Below, one piece after another: positions 9,083-18,037 of a stretch of DNA of 64,000 nucleotides. The notes under the pieces are model-generated. The model ran no database searches. It was not told where the DNA came from and saw only the letters and a list, made by a program, of their open reading frames with translations. Numbering within the stretch: the first letter of the stretch is position 1; every line of letters begins with the position of its first letter. The position numbers were made by a program, and so were the translations under genes. Source of the DNA: Bog-473 sp963717455 (GTDB taxonomy: Bacteria > Actinomycetota > Acidimicrobiia > Acidimicrobiales > RAAP-2); contig OY970336.1 in the NCBI GenBank assembly GCA_963717455.1, forward strand, positions 3,038,001 through 3,102,000, in the 5' to 3' direction.

Positions 9083-9391
9083 ATGACCAGCACAAAGACC
9101 GGCTCCGGCAGCGCTGATCGGATCATCGAGTCATTTCGTGATACCGGGAACACTGCGCTTGAATCGGTGCGGAAGTTCCTTGACACCGTAAATGGTGCTT
9201 TTCCCGACGTGGGTGCAGACAACGGTCCCCGCCAGCGGATAATCGATTCGGCGTTCAAGATGACCGAGCAGCTTGTCGGCACGTCGACCCAGCTTGCGGA
9301 GAAGATCGTAAAGGCGAGTCAGAACGCTCGGGGAGAGGAGCGTTCTGAGGCGAAGCGGGCTCCGGCGAAGAAGGCTGCGAAGCGGGGCTGA
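9083..9391 (+). CDS. Small helical protein with Ala/Lys-rich tail, function unknown (phasin-like look)
   Basis: 102 residues starting at ATG 9083 after GGGAGGACCCT. The body (SADRIIESFRDTGNTALE, KMTEQLVGTSTQLAEKIV) is predicted amphipathic helix of the kind seen in phasins and other surface-binding helical proteins. The end is a basic KRAPAKKAAKRG tail like those of histone-like proteins and some PHA-granule proteins. No domain is recognised with confidence. A broken copy of the second half lies at 2063-2219, and both copies are followed by a recombinase tail. Confidence 0.7.
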   Translation: MTSTKTGSGSADRIIESFRDTGNTALESVRKFLDTVNGAFPDVGADNGPRQRIIDSAFKMTEQLVGTSTQLAEKIVKASQNARGEERSEAKRAPAKKAAKRG

Positions 9392-9398
9392 AGTCGCG

Positions 9399-9456
9399 GT
9401 GTCGGTGGACCGAATCGCACGTTTCGTACACCGGCGACGCTCAAGGGGACGGCTGA
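9399..9456 (+). repeat. Serine-recombinase C-terminal tail, type a, copy 2
   Basis: Reads VGGPNRTFRTPATLKGTAE; the stop is out of frame. It is closest to the tail of the recombinase fragment ending at 58866 (VGGANRTFRTSARLRGK). It lies 8 bases after the 9083 gene and 77 bases before the binding-protein gene. Confidence 0.5.
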
Positions 9457-9533
9457 GGCCGTAGGCGAACACGGGCACGAACGTCGCCGGAAGACTTTCG
9501 GGGGTCCGCTGGGTTCGGGGAAATGGAGGACCG

Positions 9534-11195
9534 ATGGTCTCGAGATTCGATCGCCGCACACTGTTGGCCGGTGGCGCTGCCGCAGCAGCGGGCTTTGCGG
9601 GGGCATCGGCGCTCGGCATGGGCTGGGACGGGATCGCCGGGGCGACGACGAACGGCCCTGGACGCAACGGGGTCACCAAGGCCACGCCGAAGAAGGGCGG
9701 CTCGCTGGTCTTCGGGGTCGATGCCGAGGAGCAGGGCTTCGACCCCACCCAGGCCCAATTCGACGAGGTGGGCGTCATGTACGCCCGCACCGTGTTCGAC
9801 CCCCTCACCATCATCTTGACCAATGGTAACTGGGCCCCCTATCTGGCCCAGTCGGTCGTGCCGAACTCGTCGTACACGTCGTGGACCGTCACCCTACGCC
9901 CGAACCTCGTCTTCCACGACGGGACCCCGTGCAACGGCGCCGCCCTGCTGACCAACTTCGAGGCCCAATCAAAGTCGCTGTTGACCGGCGTCATCATCAA
10001 CCCCACCTTGGAGTCGATCACCCAGACCGGGCCACTGGCCGTGACCATCTCGTTCACGAAGCCGTGGGCGCCGTTCCCGTATTACCTGGCCGGGGGCATC
10101 GGCGGCCAGATCGCGTACGTAGTCGCGCCGTCCATGCTCAGAAACCCCAACGGCACCTCCCACCCGGTGGGCACCGGGCCCTTCGTGTTCAAGGAGTGGA
10201 TCCCCAACGACCACTTCACTGCCACCGCCAACCCTCATTACTGGCGGCCGGGGCTCCCGTATCTCTCGCAGATCACGTACAAGCCGATCCCCGACGAGAG
10301 CGCGAGGTCCGAGGCGCTGCAGTCCGGCACCATCGACCTGTTGGTGACCGACACGACGCAGATCATCACCCAGTACCGGGGCAACCGCAGCTACTCCTAC
10401 ATCGACGACAGGACCCACGTGGCCGGCGAGCCCGACATGAGCTGCGTCCAGCTCAATTGCCTGGCACCGCCGTTCAACAATCCCAACGTGCGCCGGGCTG
10501 CCGCCATGGCCATCAACCGCCGTCAGTACGCCCAGGTCATCGACGAGGGCGTGCTCCCGGTGAGCACCGGCCTCTTCGTGCCTGGCTCCCCCTATTACTC
10601 CGCCACGTCCTACCCGGCCTACAACCCCTCGCGGGCGGCCACGCTGGTCAAGCAGGTCGAGAAGTCGACCGGCCACCCGATCTCCTTCACGTTGGGCAAC
10701 ACGAACGGGCCTGTCAGCGTGCGTCAGCAGGCGTACCTCCAGCAGGCGTGGCAGTCCGTGGGATTCCAGGTCAAGACCCCCATCATCGAGCAGAACGCCT
10801 TCATCAACAACGCGCTGGCCGGCGAGTATCAGGCGCTGAATTGGCGCCAGTTCGGGGCGGTCGACCCCGACCTCAACTACATCTTCTGGAGCACGACCAC
10901 CGTCAGTTCGGGGTCACTGTCCATCAACATGGCCCGCAATGCGGATCCGACGATCGAGAAGGCGCTCCTGGCGGGGCGGTCCAACACCCAGCCGAGCGTC
11001 CGCGCGGCCGCCTACAAGACGGTCAACAAGCGCCTTGCCCTCGACCTCCCCTACCTGTGGCTGGACCGTGCGGTCTGGGCCGTCATCGGCAGCCCCACTG
11101 TGCAGAACTTCAACAACCCGACCACGCCGCAGGGCCAGCCCGCGTTCGGGATGATCGGTGGCTCCATCTGGCCCACCCAGATCTGGATCAGCTGA
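9534..11195 (+). CDS. Peptide/nickel-type ABC transporter substrate-binding protein (SBP family 5), Tat-exported
   Basis: 553 residues, the usual size. It starts at ATG 9534 after TGGAGGACCG. The N-terminus has a twin-arginine signal (SRFDRRTLLAGGAAAAAGF). Family features are FDPLTIILTNGNWAPYLAQS, the WTVTLRPNLVFHDGTP block, GTGPFVFKEWIPND, and the NNPNVRRAAAMAINRRQY helix. Such proteins deliver oligopeptides, sugars or metals to a membrane permease. No permease or ATPase gene is adjacent, so the partner must be encoded elsewhere or lost. Confidence 0.9.
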   Translation: MVSRFDRRTLLAGGAAAAAGFAGASALGMGWDGIAGATTNGPGRNGVTKATPKKGGSLVFGVDAEEQGFDPTQAQFDEVGVMYARTVFDPLTIILTNGNWAPYLAQSVVPNSSYTSWTVTLRPNLVFHDGTPCNGAALLTNFEAQSKSLLTGVIINPTLESITQTGPLAVTISFTKPWAPFPYYLAGGIGGQIAYVVAPSMLRNPNGTSHPVGTGPFVFKEWIPNDHFTATANPHYWRPGLPYLSQITYKPIPDESARSEALQSGTIDLLVTDTTQIITQYRGNRSYSYIDDRTHVAGEPDMSCVQLNCLAPPFNNPNVRRAAAMAINRRQYAQVIDEGVLPVSTGLFVPGSPYYSATSYPAYNPSRAATLVKQVEKSTGHPISFTLGNTNGPVSVRQQAYLQQAWQSVGFQVKTPIIEQNAFINNALAGEYQALNWRQFGAVDPDLNYIFWSTTTVSSGSLSINMARNADPTIEKALLAGRSNTQPSVRAAAYKTVNKRLALDLPYLWLDRAVWAVIGSPTVQNFNNPTTPQGQPAFGMIGGSIWPTQIWIS

Positions 11196-11414
11196 GCCTG
11201 AGGCTCGTGAGCGGACGCATCCCCCACTTCTTGTCGGTCCGCGGTGTCCTTTGTCCGTCTGCCCTGGAGCGACTCAGTCCAGACAGGCGGGATCATTTCT
11301 TCAGCGGACTCCCGAGCTTCTCCAGTGCCGGGGGCTTCAGACGGCCAGCGACACCTTTACCCGCGCCGCGGGCTGTCTGCTCCTAGCCGAGCTGCCTACG
11401 GGTGACACTCGACG

Positions 11415-12110
11415 TCATCCCGATACCTTGTGCTCCGGCTCGCCGACTTGCACGAAGCGCCCACCTTGGAGCACCCATCGCATGTCCTCGCTCACGTTCG
11501 GGCAACAAATGGCTGCCGCACCCGTCACGCCTCGGGAAGGGAGCACCACAGCGTCCTCTGACATCGAGAATCCGGTGGCGTACCAAAACACTTGTGCCAG
11601 GGGCGCGGGCGGGGCGAGGAGCGTCTGGAGCAGTTGAGGCTCGCTGGACCCCGGCTTCACGGTGAACGCGTAGAGCGAACTCGGTGTCGGTGTGCCGGCG
11701 TCACACTTGACCAAGACGAGCGCTACAGGAGTGCCCTGCGCTGACTGGATGTAGGACACCTGCTGCACGTCGACAGTGAAGCCGTACGCGGATCCCGGGT
11801 TGCATCCGATGTTCCCCGGGAACGTGACCTTCGAGAAGTTGAGTCCCGGGTAGTCGACGTGCCTCCACACCACGTCTTGGAATGCGGTGCCAGATGTCAC
11901 CTCGATGGCGGTGCTCAACGTTGGAGCTTGTTGACGCGAGAGCGACAGGCTCAACGGCACGGCAACCGCGCAGATGACGAGTGCCGCCAGTGATACCCGC
12001 AGTGCCGTCGTGCGCCGGCGCAGGTGGGTCCCCCGCCGCACGGTCCGCTCGAGGAGCTCGGCCATGTGCTCTCCCGAGATCTCGTCGAACATCTCCTCGT
12101 GTCGCGTCAT
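11415..12110 (-). CDS. Putative anti-sigma factor / single-pass membrane protein paired with the ECF sigma factor
   Basis: 231 residues: a cytoplasmic N-terminus (FDEISGEHMAELLERTVRR), one membrane helix (LRVSLAALVICAVAVPLSLS), then an extracytoplasmic domain with Cys residues. Its ATG overlaps the stop of the sigma gene by four bases (ATGA), which indicates translational coupling. A membrane protein in this position is usually the anti-sigma factor, although no zinc-binding HxxxCxxC motif is visible, so the role rests on position and topology. The external domain is unrecognised. Confidence 0.65.
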   Translation of the reverse strand: MTRHEEMFDEISGEHMAELLERTVRRGTHLRRRTTALRVSLAALVICAVAVPLSLSLSRQQAPTLSTAIEVTSGTAFQDVVWRHVDYPGLNFSKVTFPGNIGCNPGSAYGFTVDVQQVSYIQSAQGTPVALVLVKCDAGTPTPSSLYAFTVKPGSSEPQLLQTLLAPPAPLAQVFWYATGFSMSEDAVVLPSRGVTGAAAICCPNVSEDMRWVLQGGRFVQVGEPEHKVSG

Positions 12111-12607
12111 GGCGACTCCTCCTTCGATAGCTGTTCGCGCAGACGCAGGATGGCTCGGTGCAGATGGGTCTTGACCGTTCCAGCACTCATGCCCAGAACA
12201 TGCGCGACTTCTGCTTCTGGCAGGTCGACGATGTAGCGCAGCACGACAACCTCCTGTTGCCTCCTGGTAAGCGAGCGGATGGCGCTGACTACGTCGTCCC
12301 TCTCGACGATGTCCACCGGAGCGTCCCGGGCGACGATGGCGGGGAGAAATGCCTTCTTGCGGCGCACGTCATCGAGCGCAGCGTTGGTGGCCACTCTGAC
12401 CACCCAGCCCTCCGGACTCTCCATTTTGGAAACGCGTCCCCAGCGGGCGAATGCCCGAGCGAAGGCCTCGACGGCCAGGTCCTCAGCGAGATCGGGACCG
12501 GTGATCCGGGCTGTGGCGGCTCGAACTTTGGCAAACGCCGACGTGAAGAAGCCCTCGAAGCTCAGCGCGCCCGCCGATCCATGCTCCTTGACCTCAGGCT
12601 CGCTCAT
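12107..12607 (-). CDS. ECF-type RNA polymerase sigma factor
   Basis: 166 residues from ATG 12607 (MSEPEVKEHG). Region 2 is seen in DLAEDLAVEAFARAFARW and the WVVRVATNAALDDVRR segment. Region 4 is SLTRRQQEVVVLRYIVDLP...VAHVLGMSAGTVKTHLHRA, a helix-turn-helix that reads the -35 element. The spacing fits an actinobacterial SigE/SigM-like group. It is transcribed before, and overlaps, the putative anti-sigma gene. Its promoters and signal are not visible. Confidence 0.92.
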   Translation of the reverse strand: MSEPEVKEHGSAGALSFEGFFTSAFAKVRAATARITGPDLAEDLAVEAFARAFARWGRVSKMESPEGWVVRVATNAALDDVRRKKAFLPAIVARDAPVDIVERDDVVSAIRSLTRRQQEVVVLRYIVDLPEAEVAHVLGMSAGTVKTHLHRAILRLREQLSKEESP

Positions 12608-12806
12608 CACCACACTCACTAGACGGTTGGCGGCCACAATCGGTTGACAGTCTCGACGGGAATACTCGCCAAGTGTCGGCGCCAGTCGTGGACCACGGTG
12701 GAGCCGGGCGCCGCTCTGGATACCTGCTGTGCTGTTGAGCCTCTCTTCGGGTTCGGCCCGTCGGGCCTCACCCCGCCGCCGAGTGCGTGGCCGCCCCCAC
12801 GTCGGC

Positions 12807-14450
12807 TCAACCGCCCAAGAGGTCTCGGCGCCGGAACACGGTCAGGGACACGCCGGCTGCCACGAAGCCCGCAGCGGCCATGACGACGGCGTCGGACGTG
12901 CGGAAGGTCTGCACCGGCACGAGCCCCAGGTGTACGAAGGGCGTCGCGTCGACAAGCCAACGGGGCAGGCCGAGCAGCGCGCCGACGATGTACCAGAGGA
13001 ACGACGTCGTGACGAGCACGTAGGAGATCGCCGCGCTGGCCCGGGGCACCAGGGCGTAGGCCAGTCCCGCAATCCCGAGGAACAGAACCGCGACGGGCAG
13101 GCAGTTGGCCCCGGCCTCGAGCATGCGAGGGAGCGAGATGTGCACGCCCTGCGACGCTGCTCCCGCCCAGGTGAGGAAGCCGGCCAGGAAGGACAGCCCC
13201 GCGGCGCCGAGCACGGCGATGAAATAGCGCCCGGCCAGCCAGCGGGTGCGGCCCACCGGATGGGCCAGCAGCGTCTCGAGCTGCTGGTCGGACTCGGCGG
13301 TCCGGGCGGCGGCAACCTGCCCGCACACGAAGAGGCACACGGCCAGGATGAAGACGATGAAGACGAAGGACAGATAGCCGATCGGCGTGAAGATCGAGCC
13401 CGTTCCGAGCTTGGCCACTTCCTTTTGGAGGTTCTCTGAGATGCCGGCCGCCGAGATGCTGGTTGCGATCATGCCGAAGATCGCGGCGAACACCGAGACG
13501 CCGAGCAGCCACGCGGCTAGGGTGCCGCGCTCGGTGCGTAGCGCCTGTGCGCTCGGTGACCCGAGGAGGTAGAGACGCGGCGGCGCGGTGTCGCGCTCGG
13601 CGAGCATGCCGGCACCGACGTCGCGGGTGGCGCCGATGCGCTCGGCCGCCCACAACAGTGCCACGGTGGCGGCGGCGAACAGCAGGAGCGCCACGGCGTG
13701 GGTCCCGGTGAAGGGGCGGAGCTCCTCCGCCCATCCAAGTGGAGTGGCCCAACGCAGCCACGCACCGCTGCCCCACGTGTCGGCCACGACCCGGAAGAGC
13801 CAGAAGACCATGACGGCGCCGATGGACAGGGAGAGAGCACCTCGCCGCGTCGGCGCGAGCTGGCACATGACGGCGCCGATCCCCACGAACGGGGGGATCA
13901 CCGCCACGATGGCGAGGGCCAGGTAGGCGGAGCCGGCGACCGGAAGACGCCCGATGACGAACCCGAGGAACGACGCCAGCCAGAGGAGCGCGATCCCGGC
14001 GCCGATGGCGGCCATGGCGGACCGGAACGCCGTGCGGCGCGACACCGCCCCGGCCAGGACGAGCTCGGTGCGCCCGGCCTCCTCCTCGGCGCGCAACGCG
14101 CGGACGGCCGCGAGCACGCCGAAGATGGCGGCCGCGAGCGCGAGCGTGCCGCCGACACGCCAGGCCGCGTAGCCACCCACGGTCATGACGTCGTAGGGGT
14201 AGCCGTAGAAGAGGCGGATGGCGTCGTTCCCGGCGAAGCTGTGCGCGAAGGCGATCCGATCGGCCAGGGTCGGGTAGGTCGTGCGGTAGCCCGCCGGCTG
14301 CAGCCATGAGTAGATCGCGAAGACGTAGGCGAACACGATGGTGCGGACGCGGGCATCCTGGAAGGTGCGCTTGAAAAGCGCGGTGCGGGCCGATCTGGCT
14401 CGGGTGGGCGCCACCGCGGGCGTGCGCAGCCCGGTCTTGGTGCTAGCCAC
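12807..14450 (-). CDS. ABC-2 type export permease (antibiotic/multidrug exporter type)
   Basis: 547 residues with about twelve hydrophobic segments in two halves (for example IVFAYVFAIYSWLQPAGY, GFVIGRLPVAGSAYLALAIV, LSFVFIVFILAVCLFVCGQV). The halves resemble each other (ARTELVLAGAVSRRT and SDQQLETLLAHPVGRTRW), as in fused double-length exporters of polyketide-type drugs. Its start overlaps the ATPase gene by eight bases. With the TetR gene it forms a three-gene operon, so it most likely pumps out a hydrophobic compound that the TetR protein senses. No substrate can be read from sequence. Confidence 0.9.
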   Translation of the reverse strand: MASTKTGLRTPAVAPTRARSARTALFKRTFQDARVRTIVFAYVFAIYSWLQPAGYRTTYPTLADRIAFAHSFAGNDAIRLFYGYPYDVMTVGGYAAWRVGGTLALAAAIFGVLAAVRALRAEEEAGRTELVLAGAVSRRTAFRSAMAAIGAGIALLWLASFLGFVIGRLPVAGSAYLALAIVAVIPPFVGIGAVMCQLAPTRRGALSLSIGAVMVFWLFRVVADTWGSGAWLRWATPLGWAEELRPFTGTHAVALLLFAAATVALLWAAERIGATRDVGAGMLAERDTAPPRLYLLGSPSAQALRTERGTLAAWLLGVSVFAAIFGMIATSISAAGISENLQKEVAKLGTGSIFTPIGYLSFVFIVFILAVCLFVCGQVAAARTAESDQQLETLLAHPVGRTRWLAGRYFIAVLGAAGLSFLAGFLTWAGAASQGVHISLPRMLEAGANCLPVAVLFLGIAGLAYALVPRASAAISYVLVTTSFLWYIVGALLGLPRWLVDATPFVHLGLVPVQTFRTSDAVVMAAAGFVAAGVSLTVFRRRDLLGG

Positions 14451-15360
14451 CGTGATGCCCGTTCGTGCCGTCGTAGTGGTGGAGGAAGATCTCCTCGAGC
14501 GAGGGCTCCCGGCTGGTGAGGGTGGCGATGGGGTACCGGGCCAGGGCCGTGACGAGCGGGCGCACCGGGCCGTAGACCTCGAAGCGGAGGGCGTTGGTAC
14601 CGATCCGCTCGGCGTGGACTCCGGGCAGGTCGGGCGGCGCCGGCGCGGGGCCTTCGAAGGTGACCTCGACCGTGAGCGCGCTCAGGTGGCGGAGCTGCTG
14701 GAGGGTCCCCTCCTCGACGAGACGGCCCTGGCGCAGGATCCCGACCCGGTCGCACAGCGCCTCGACCTCGCTCAGGATGTGCGATGACAAGAAGACGGTC
14801 TGACCTCGCTGCTTGGCTTCCTGCACGCACTCGCGGAAGACCATCTCCATGAGGGGGTCGAGCCCGGACGTCGGCTCGTCCAACAGCAGGAGATCGGCCC
14901 GCGTGGCCAGGGCGGCGACGAGTTGGACCTTCTGGCGGTTGCCCTTGGACAGGGCACGGATCTTCTTGGAGGTATCGAGCTGGAAGCGGTCCACGAGCTC
15001 GCTCCGATACGCGGTGTGGGATCCCCCGTGCACCGAAGCCAGGAACTCGAACGTCTCCGCCGCCGTCAGCGACGGCCACAGGAACGGCTCACCGGCCACG
15101 TAGGCCACGCGCCGGTGCGCGGTGACGGGGTCGGCCCAGGCGTCGAGGCCGAAGAGGCGGGCCGACCCGGCCGTGGGCCGGTGGAGCCCGAGGAGCAGCC
15201 GGATGGTGGTCGTCTTCCCGGCTCCGTTGGGCCCGAGGTAGCCGTACACCTCGCCGGGCGCCACCGCGAGGTCGAGGTCGCTCAGCGCGAGCGTCGATCC
15301 GTAGCGTTTGGTGAGGCCCGTGGTGCGGATCGCGGGTGTTGCCGTGTCGCGCTCGGTCAT
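14443..15360 (-). CDS. ABC transporter ATP-binding protein (exporter)
   Basis: 305 residues. Walker A is GYLGPNGAGKTTTIRLL and Walker B is ADLLLLDEPTSGLDP; the H-loop lies in VFLSSHILSEVE. The signature reads LSKGNRQKVQLVAAL, a variant of LSGGQ typical of this exporter subgroup. The C-terminal about 75 residues (from GPAPAPPDL) form the usual DrrA-type extension that contacts the permease. It overlaps TetR upstream (4 bases) and the permease downstream (8 bases). Confidence 0.95.
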   Translation of the reverse strand: MTERDTATPAIRTTGLTKRYGSTLALSDLDLAVAPGEVYGYLGPNGAGKTTTIRLLLGLHRPTAGSARLFGLDAWADPVTAHRRVAYVAGEPFLWPSLTAAETFEFLASVHGGSHTAYRSELVDRFQLDTSKKIRALSKGNRQKVQLVAALATRADLLLLDEPTSGLDPLMEMVFRECVQEAKQRGQTVFLSSHILSEVEALCDRVGILRQGRLVEEGTLQQLRHLSALTVEVTFEGPAPAPPDLPGVHAERIGTNALRFEVYGPVRPLVTALARYPIATLTSREPSLEEIFLHHYDGTNGHHGG

Positions 15361-16052
15361 CGTGTCGATCCGGCTTTCGAATCGATGTTGCGTCGGGATT
15401 CGGCCTGCTGCAGCTGGTCGAGGGCAGCGTGCGCCTGCGCGGCCAGCTCGGAGTCCAAGAACACCTGCGCGTAGAAGTCGACCTTGGCCCGGGTTAGGCG
15501 GAGGTGGCCCTCGCGCTCGAGGGTGTCGGACCCAAGCGCGTGGGACAGCTGGCGACGGAAGGCGAGCACGCCGAGTTCGTGGGCCACCAGCAGGGCGGCG
15601 GAGGCCCGGGTGTCATGTACGGCGTCGCCGTGGTGCTCGGACAGCCAGACTTCGCTGAGGTCGACCATCTCCTCGAACATCGCGTCCGCCGCCGGGGAGC
15701 CGTCCACCATCGAACGGGCGAAGTACTGCAGGAGGAGGAGCATCGCTGGGTGGGCATCGGACAGGAAGGCGTGGCCGACACCCGTCCTGTCGTCGCCCTC
15801 CTCGAGGAGGACGCGCTCTTTGATCCGCATCATCTGGTCCAGCGCATAGGCGTCGCACGCCGCGCGCAGGTCCTCCTTAGACCCGAAGTGGTGCCGGACC
15901 AGGCCCCCCGACACGCCGGCATCGGCGGCGATGTCACGGATCGTGGTCCCGTCGACGCCATGTTCCGCGAAGAGGCGAAGGGCGGCGTCGCGGATGCGGG
16001 CTCGCGCCGTCAGATCCTCCTGGTCGAATCCCGTCAGCGAGCCGAGTGCCAT
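15357..16052 (-). CDS. TetR-family regulator of the export operon
   Basis: 231 residues. The N-terminal DNA-binding domain reads ARIRDAALRLFAEHGVDGTT and IRDIAADAGVSGGLVRHHFG, followed by an all-helical ligand domain. The gene is first in an operon with the ATPase and the permease, overlapping the ATPase by ATGA. By analogy with similar operons it probably represses its own promoter until a ligand binds. A perfect palindrome 50 bases upstream (16102-16113) is a candidate operator. Confidence 0.92.
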   Translation of the reverse strand: MALGSLTGFDQEDLTARARIRDAALRLFAEHGVDGTTIRDIAADAGVSGGLVRHHFGSKEDLRAACDAYALDQMMRIKERVLLEEGDDRTGVGHAFLSDAHPAMLLLLQYFARSMVDGSPAADAMFEEMVDLSEVWLSEHHGDAVHDTRASAALLVAHELGVLAFRRQLSHALGSDTLEREGHLRLTRAKVDFYAQVFLDSELAAQAHAALDQLQQAESRRNIDSKAGSTR

Positions 16053-16101
16053 GGCGCATCCTTTCGAGCCTGGCCGGGACCTCCTGTACCAGCATGTGGG
16101 C

Positions 16102-16113
16102 TGCTGATCAGCA
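16102..16113. promoter_or_regulatory. Candidate TetR operator (perfect 12-bp palindrome)
   Basis: TGCTGATCAGCA lies 50 bases upstream of the TetR start codon. A CTGACA hexamer, a possible -35 box on the minus strand, sits just upstream of it. Position and symmetry fit an autoregulatory operator; no -10 box is clear. Confidence 0.4.
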
Positions 16114-16384
16114 TTGTCAGGAAGCTTTACGCCTGTATAGGGGCAAAGGTCCCGTTCAACGGGGCGAGGGATCTTCTGAAGCTTGCTCGAGTCTTGCTCG
16201 GTCTACGAGCGGCCCGATCTGGGGAGTGTCACGGTGGCGGAGTCAGTGTGGCGAGCTGTAGCGGATCGGTCTTTTTGGGGCGACCACCTATTGACAGTCG
16301 ACCGTGCCACAGCGCGGTCGCTTCGCAAAGGCCGGGTCATAAAATGAAGGGGCGCCTACGTCAGTCACGATGACAACGGGTGCA

Positions 16385-16416
16385 GCGGCCCCTCCTCCAC
16401 CCAATCGAGGGGCCGC
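16385..16416. terminator. Strong hairpin, terminator-like
   Basis: GCGGCCCCT (16385-16393) pairs perfectly with AGGGGCCGC (16408-16416) across a 14-base loop. There is no long T-run, so it may be a structural element rather than a classical terminator. Confidence 0.4.
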
Positions 16417-16666
16417 TTCGTGTAGTGCCCGCCGTAGCCTCGCCCCCAGGGACCTGATGCCCAACCGGGCCGAATCAACCGCAATCACACTCTGACCATT
16501 TGTTCGTGCGTTGTGCGATTCAGCCCGGTTGGCTCTATTTTGCTCTCCAAGCAAATCGTGAATATCGGGGTGGGGGCGGAGGCTTGAGGTATGTGTACGC
16601 CCGGGTCGCCGCCCCCCACTACCGCCTGAAGCGACGTAAGTCTACGGTCGCTCCCCGTCGGACCGC

Positions 16667-16879
16667 ATGCCTGAACACGGCGACCTGGTCGAACCTTTCA
16701 GCCCTCTGCAGGATCGGTGCTTGCCTATGGAGCAGTGCCGCCAGCTGCAGGCCACCCATTGCCGCGGAGAGCCCGCATGGAGGGGCGTCTGGAAGGACCG
16801 GGCAGGGCGCAGCTGGTATTTCGAGGGATTCTGTAAGCGGACGAACCGCCCGCCCGAGGGACTACCCAAGAAGCCCTAG
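16667..16879 (+). CDS. Small Cys/Trp-containing protein of unknown family (paralogue of the 55246 fragment)
   Basis: 70 residues. It begins MPEHGDLVEPFSPLQDRC and continues QATHCRGEPAWRGVWKDRAG. The same pattern (MPEPGDLITAFSP...GRCFRM...PAWKGRWRD) appears at 55246, which argues that both are real members of one small family. The conserved core is G-D-L-(V/I), F-S-P, G/D-R-C, then W-(R/K)-G-x-W-(R/K)-D. No function is known to me. Its 3' end overlaps the convergent 16862 gene by 18 bases. No clear Shine-Dalgarno is seen. Confidence 0.5.
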   Translation: MPEHGDLVEPFSPLQDRCLPMEQCRQLQATHCRGEPAWRGVWKDRAGRSWYFEGFCKRTNRPPEGLPKKP

Positions 16880-17206
16880 TTCGCCGACGATCTCAAGATG
16901 GATGTCATAGATGTCCTCTGCTACCTCTGCGATCCTTTCGTCAGACAGCACGGAGAAGCTGGTGTCGTAAGTTCCGTCCTGCGTAACCCTCTCAGCGAGA
17001 TCCTCCATTCGTCTTATGAGCGCGGCGGACGCTTGTGCCTCGGGGGGACCGCCGCCCACCGTGTGGGCAAGCCGAACCGAGGACACGTAGGCATCGCGCA
17101 CACGCTGGCGCAACGTACCGTCTGAGGTCGCCATGAGATGCACGGCGACACCGTACTTTTCCTTCATGTAGTACAGATCGGCCATTGGTAGGTCAGTGTA
17201 CGGCAC
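16862..17206 (-). CDS. Hypothetical protein, soluble, about 107-114 residues
   Basis: Helix-rich protein (ALIRRMEDLAERVTQDG, RIAEVAEDIYDIHLEIVGEL) with balanced composition and no membrane segment. ATG 17206 and ATG 17185 (MADLYYMKEKYGVAVHL) are both possible starts; neither has a strong ribosome-binding site. No family is recognised. Codon use looks genuine rather than a shadow frame. Confidence 0.5.
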   Translation of the reverse strand: MPYTDLPMADLYYMKEKYGVAVHLMATSDGTLRQRVRDAYVSSVRLAHTVGGGPPEAQASAALIRRMEDLAERVTQDGTYDTSFSVLSDERIAEVAEDIYDIHLEIVGELGLLG

Positions 17207-17460
17207 GCCACAACTTGTGAGGCTCCGCCTTGATCCTGACCGTGGATCTCGTCATCCCGATCTGGAACGTCGGGCATCCGTAAAGATTACGGCGACGGTA
17301 TCACGCGTCCGTGTGTCAGCCAGCTTATTGAAGTTCTCGACTGACCCGGAGTGAGGGGTCGGTCCTTTGCGTCACCGGGCCTGGCAATGCTGGCATTGCC
17401 CGCGGAACACGGACGCATTGTTCCGACAGGCCTAGGCACCAGCCAGCGTGCACATATTCG

Positions 17461-17904
17461 CTACTTGTCCGGATCCTTACCAAACAGGACTTCTTTCGGC
17501 CAGTCCTGGCTTGTGACCAGACGACGAGGGCGGTAGATGACCGTGAAGCAATCCTCGCGAACGGGAGCCCTGGCCGCGGCAAAGCCATACTTGTCGGCCA
17601 ACTTGCGCACCGTGCCGTTGTCGGGATCGGCGATCAACTCCGTCGTGGCGCGGACCTCAAGAGTGCGGAGAGGGTGGCTGAAGTCAATGATCAACAAGGC
17701 GCAGTTGGGATCGCGGCGCAGATCCTTGTATTGCTGAAGATCGGAGTAGGTTGAGCCCTTCAACTGCCCATCGCTGTCTATGAAGTACCAGACGGCTGTC
17801 GACCGTGGGCGCCCTTCTGCGTCAATGGTCGTCAGCGTTGCGGTTAGGGTTTTGCGCAGAAGGTCTCGGTGGCTCTCAGGTACGTCATTGAGAATGTCGG
17901 ACAC
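17461..17904 (-). CDS. PPOX-class (pyridoxamine-5'-phosphate oxidase-like) flavin/F420-binding protein
   Basis: 147 residues with the split beta-barrel pattern: LTATLTTIDAEGRPRSTAVW, then the Asp-Arg-rich strand KDLRRDPNCALLIIDFSHPL, then VREDCFTVIYRPRRLVT. This class often uses F420H2 or FMN in actinobacteria to reduce small molecules; the cofactor cannot be read directly. It is the first of three PPOX-type sequences in the window (also 44990 and 45907). It stands alone between two unrelated genes. Confidence 0.82.
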   Translation of the reverse strand: MSDILNDVPESHRDLLRKTLTATLTTIDAEGRPRSTAVWYFIDSDGQLKGSTYSDLQQYKDLRRDPNCALLIIDFSHPLRTLEVRATTELIADPDNGTVRKLADKYGFAAARAPVREDCFTVIYRPRRLVTSQDWPKEVLFGKDPDK

Positions 17905-18037
17905 GACCCCGCGATCCCCTCTGACTAGTGGTGATGCTTGACGGGGCGCAGGGTCCGGGGAAACACCGCGTGCGTGGTCTCGCTCCGTGCCTCGATTAGA
18001 AGACGACGAGCAGTGCGCCGCGACGATATCGACGAGC

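Larger units (their letters stand above)
16053..16666. other. Intergenic region upstream of the TetR operon
   Basis: 614 bases without a convincing gene. It holds the candidate operator (16102-16113), presumably the promoter of the TetR operon, and a strong hairpin (16385-16416). Confidence 0.5.

Noticed and set aside
12619..14307. Long minus-strand frame of 562 codons overlapping the ABC permease gene
   Set aside because: It is rich in Arg, His and Pro with no motif, and is a shadow of the permease in another frame.
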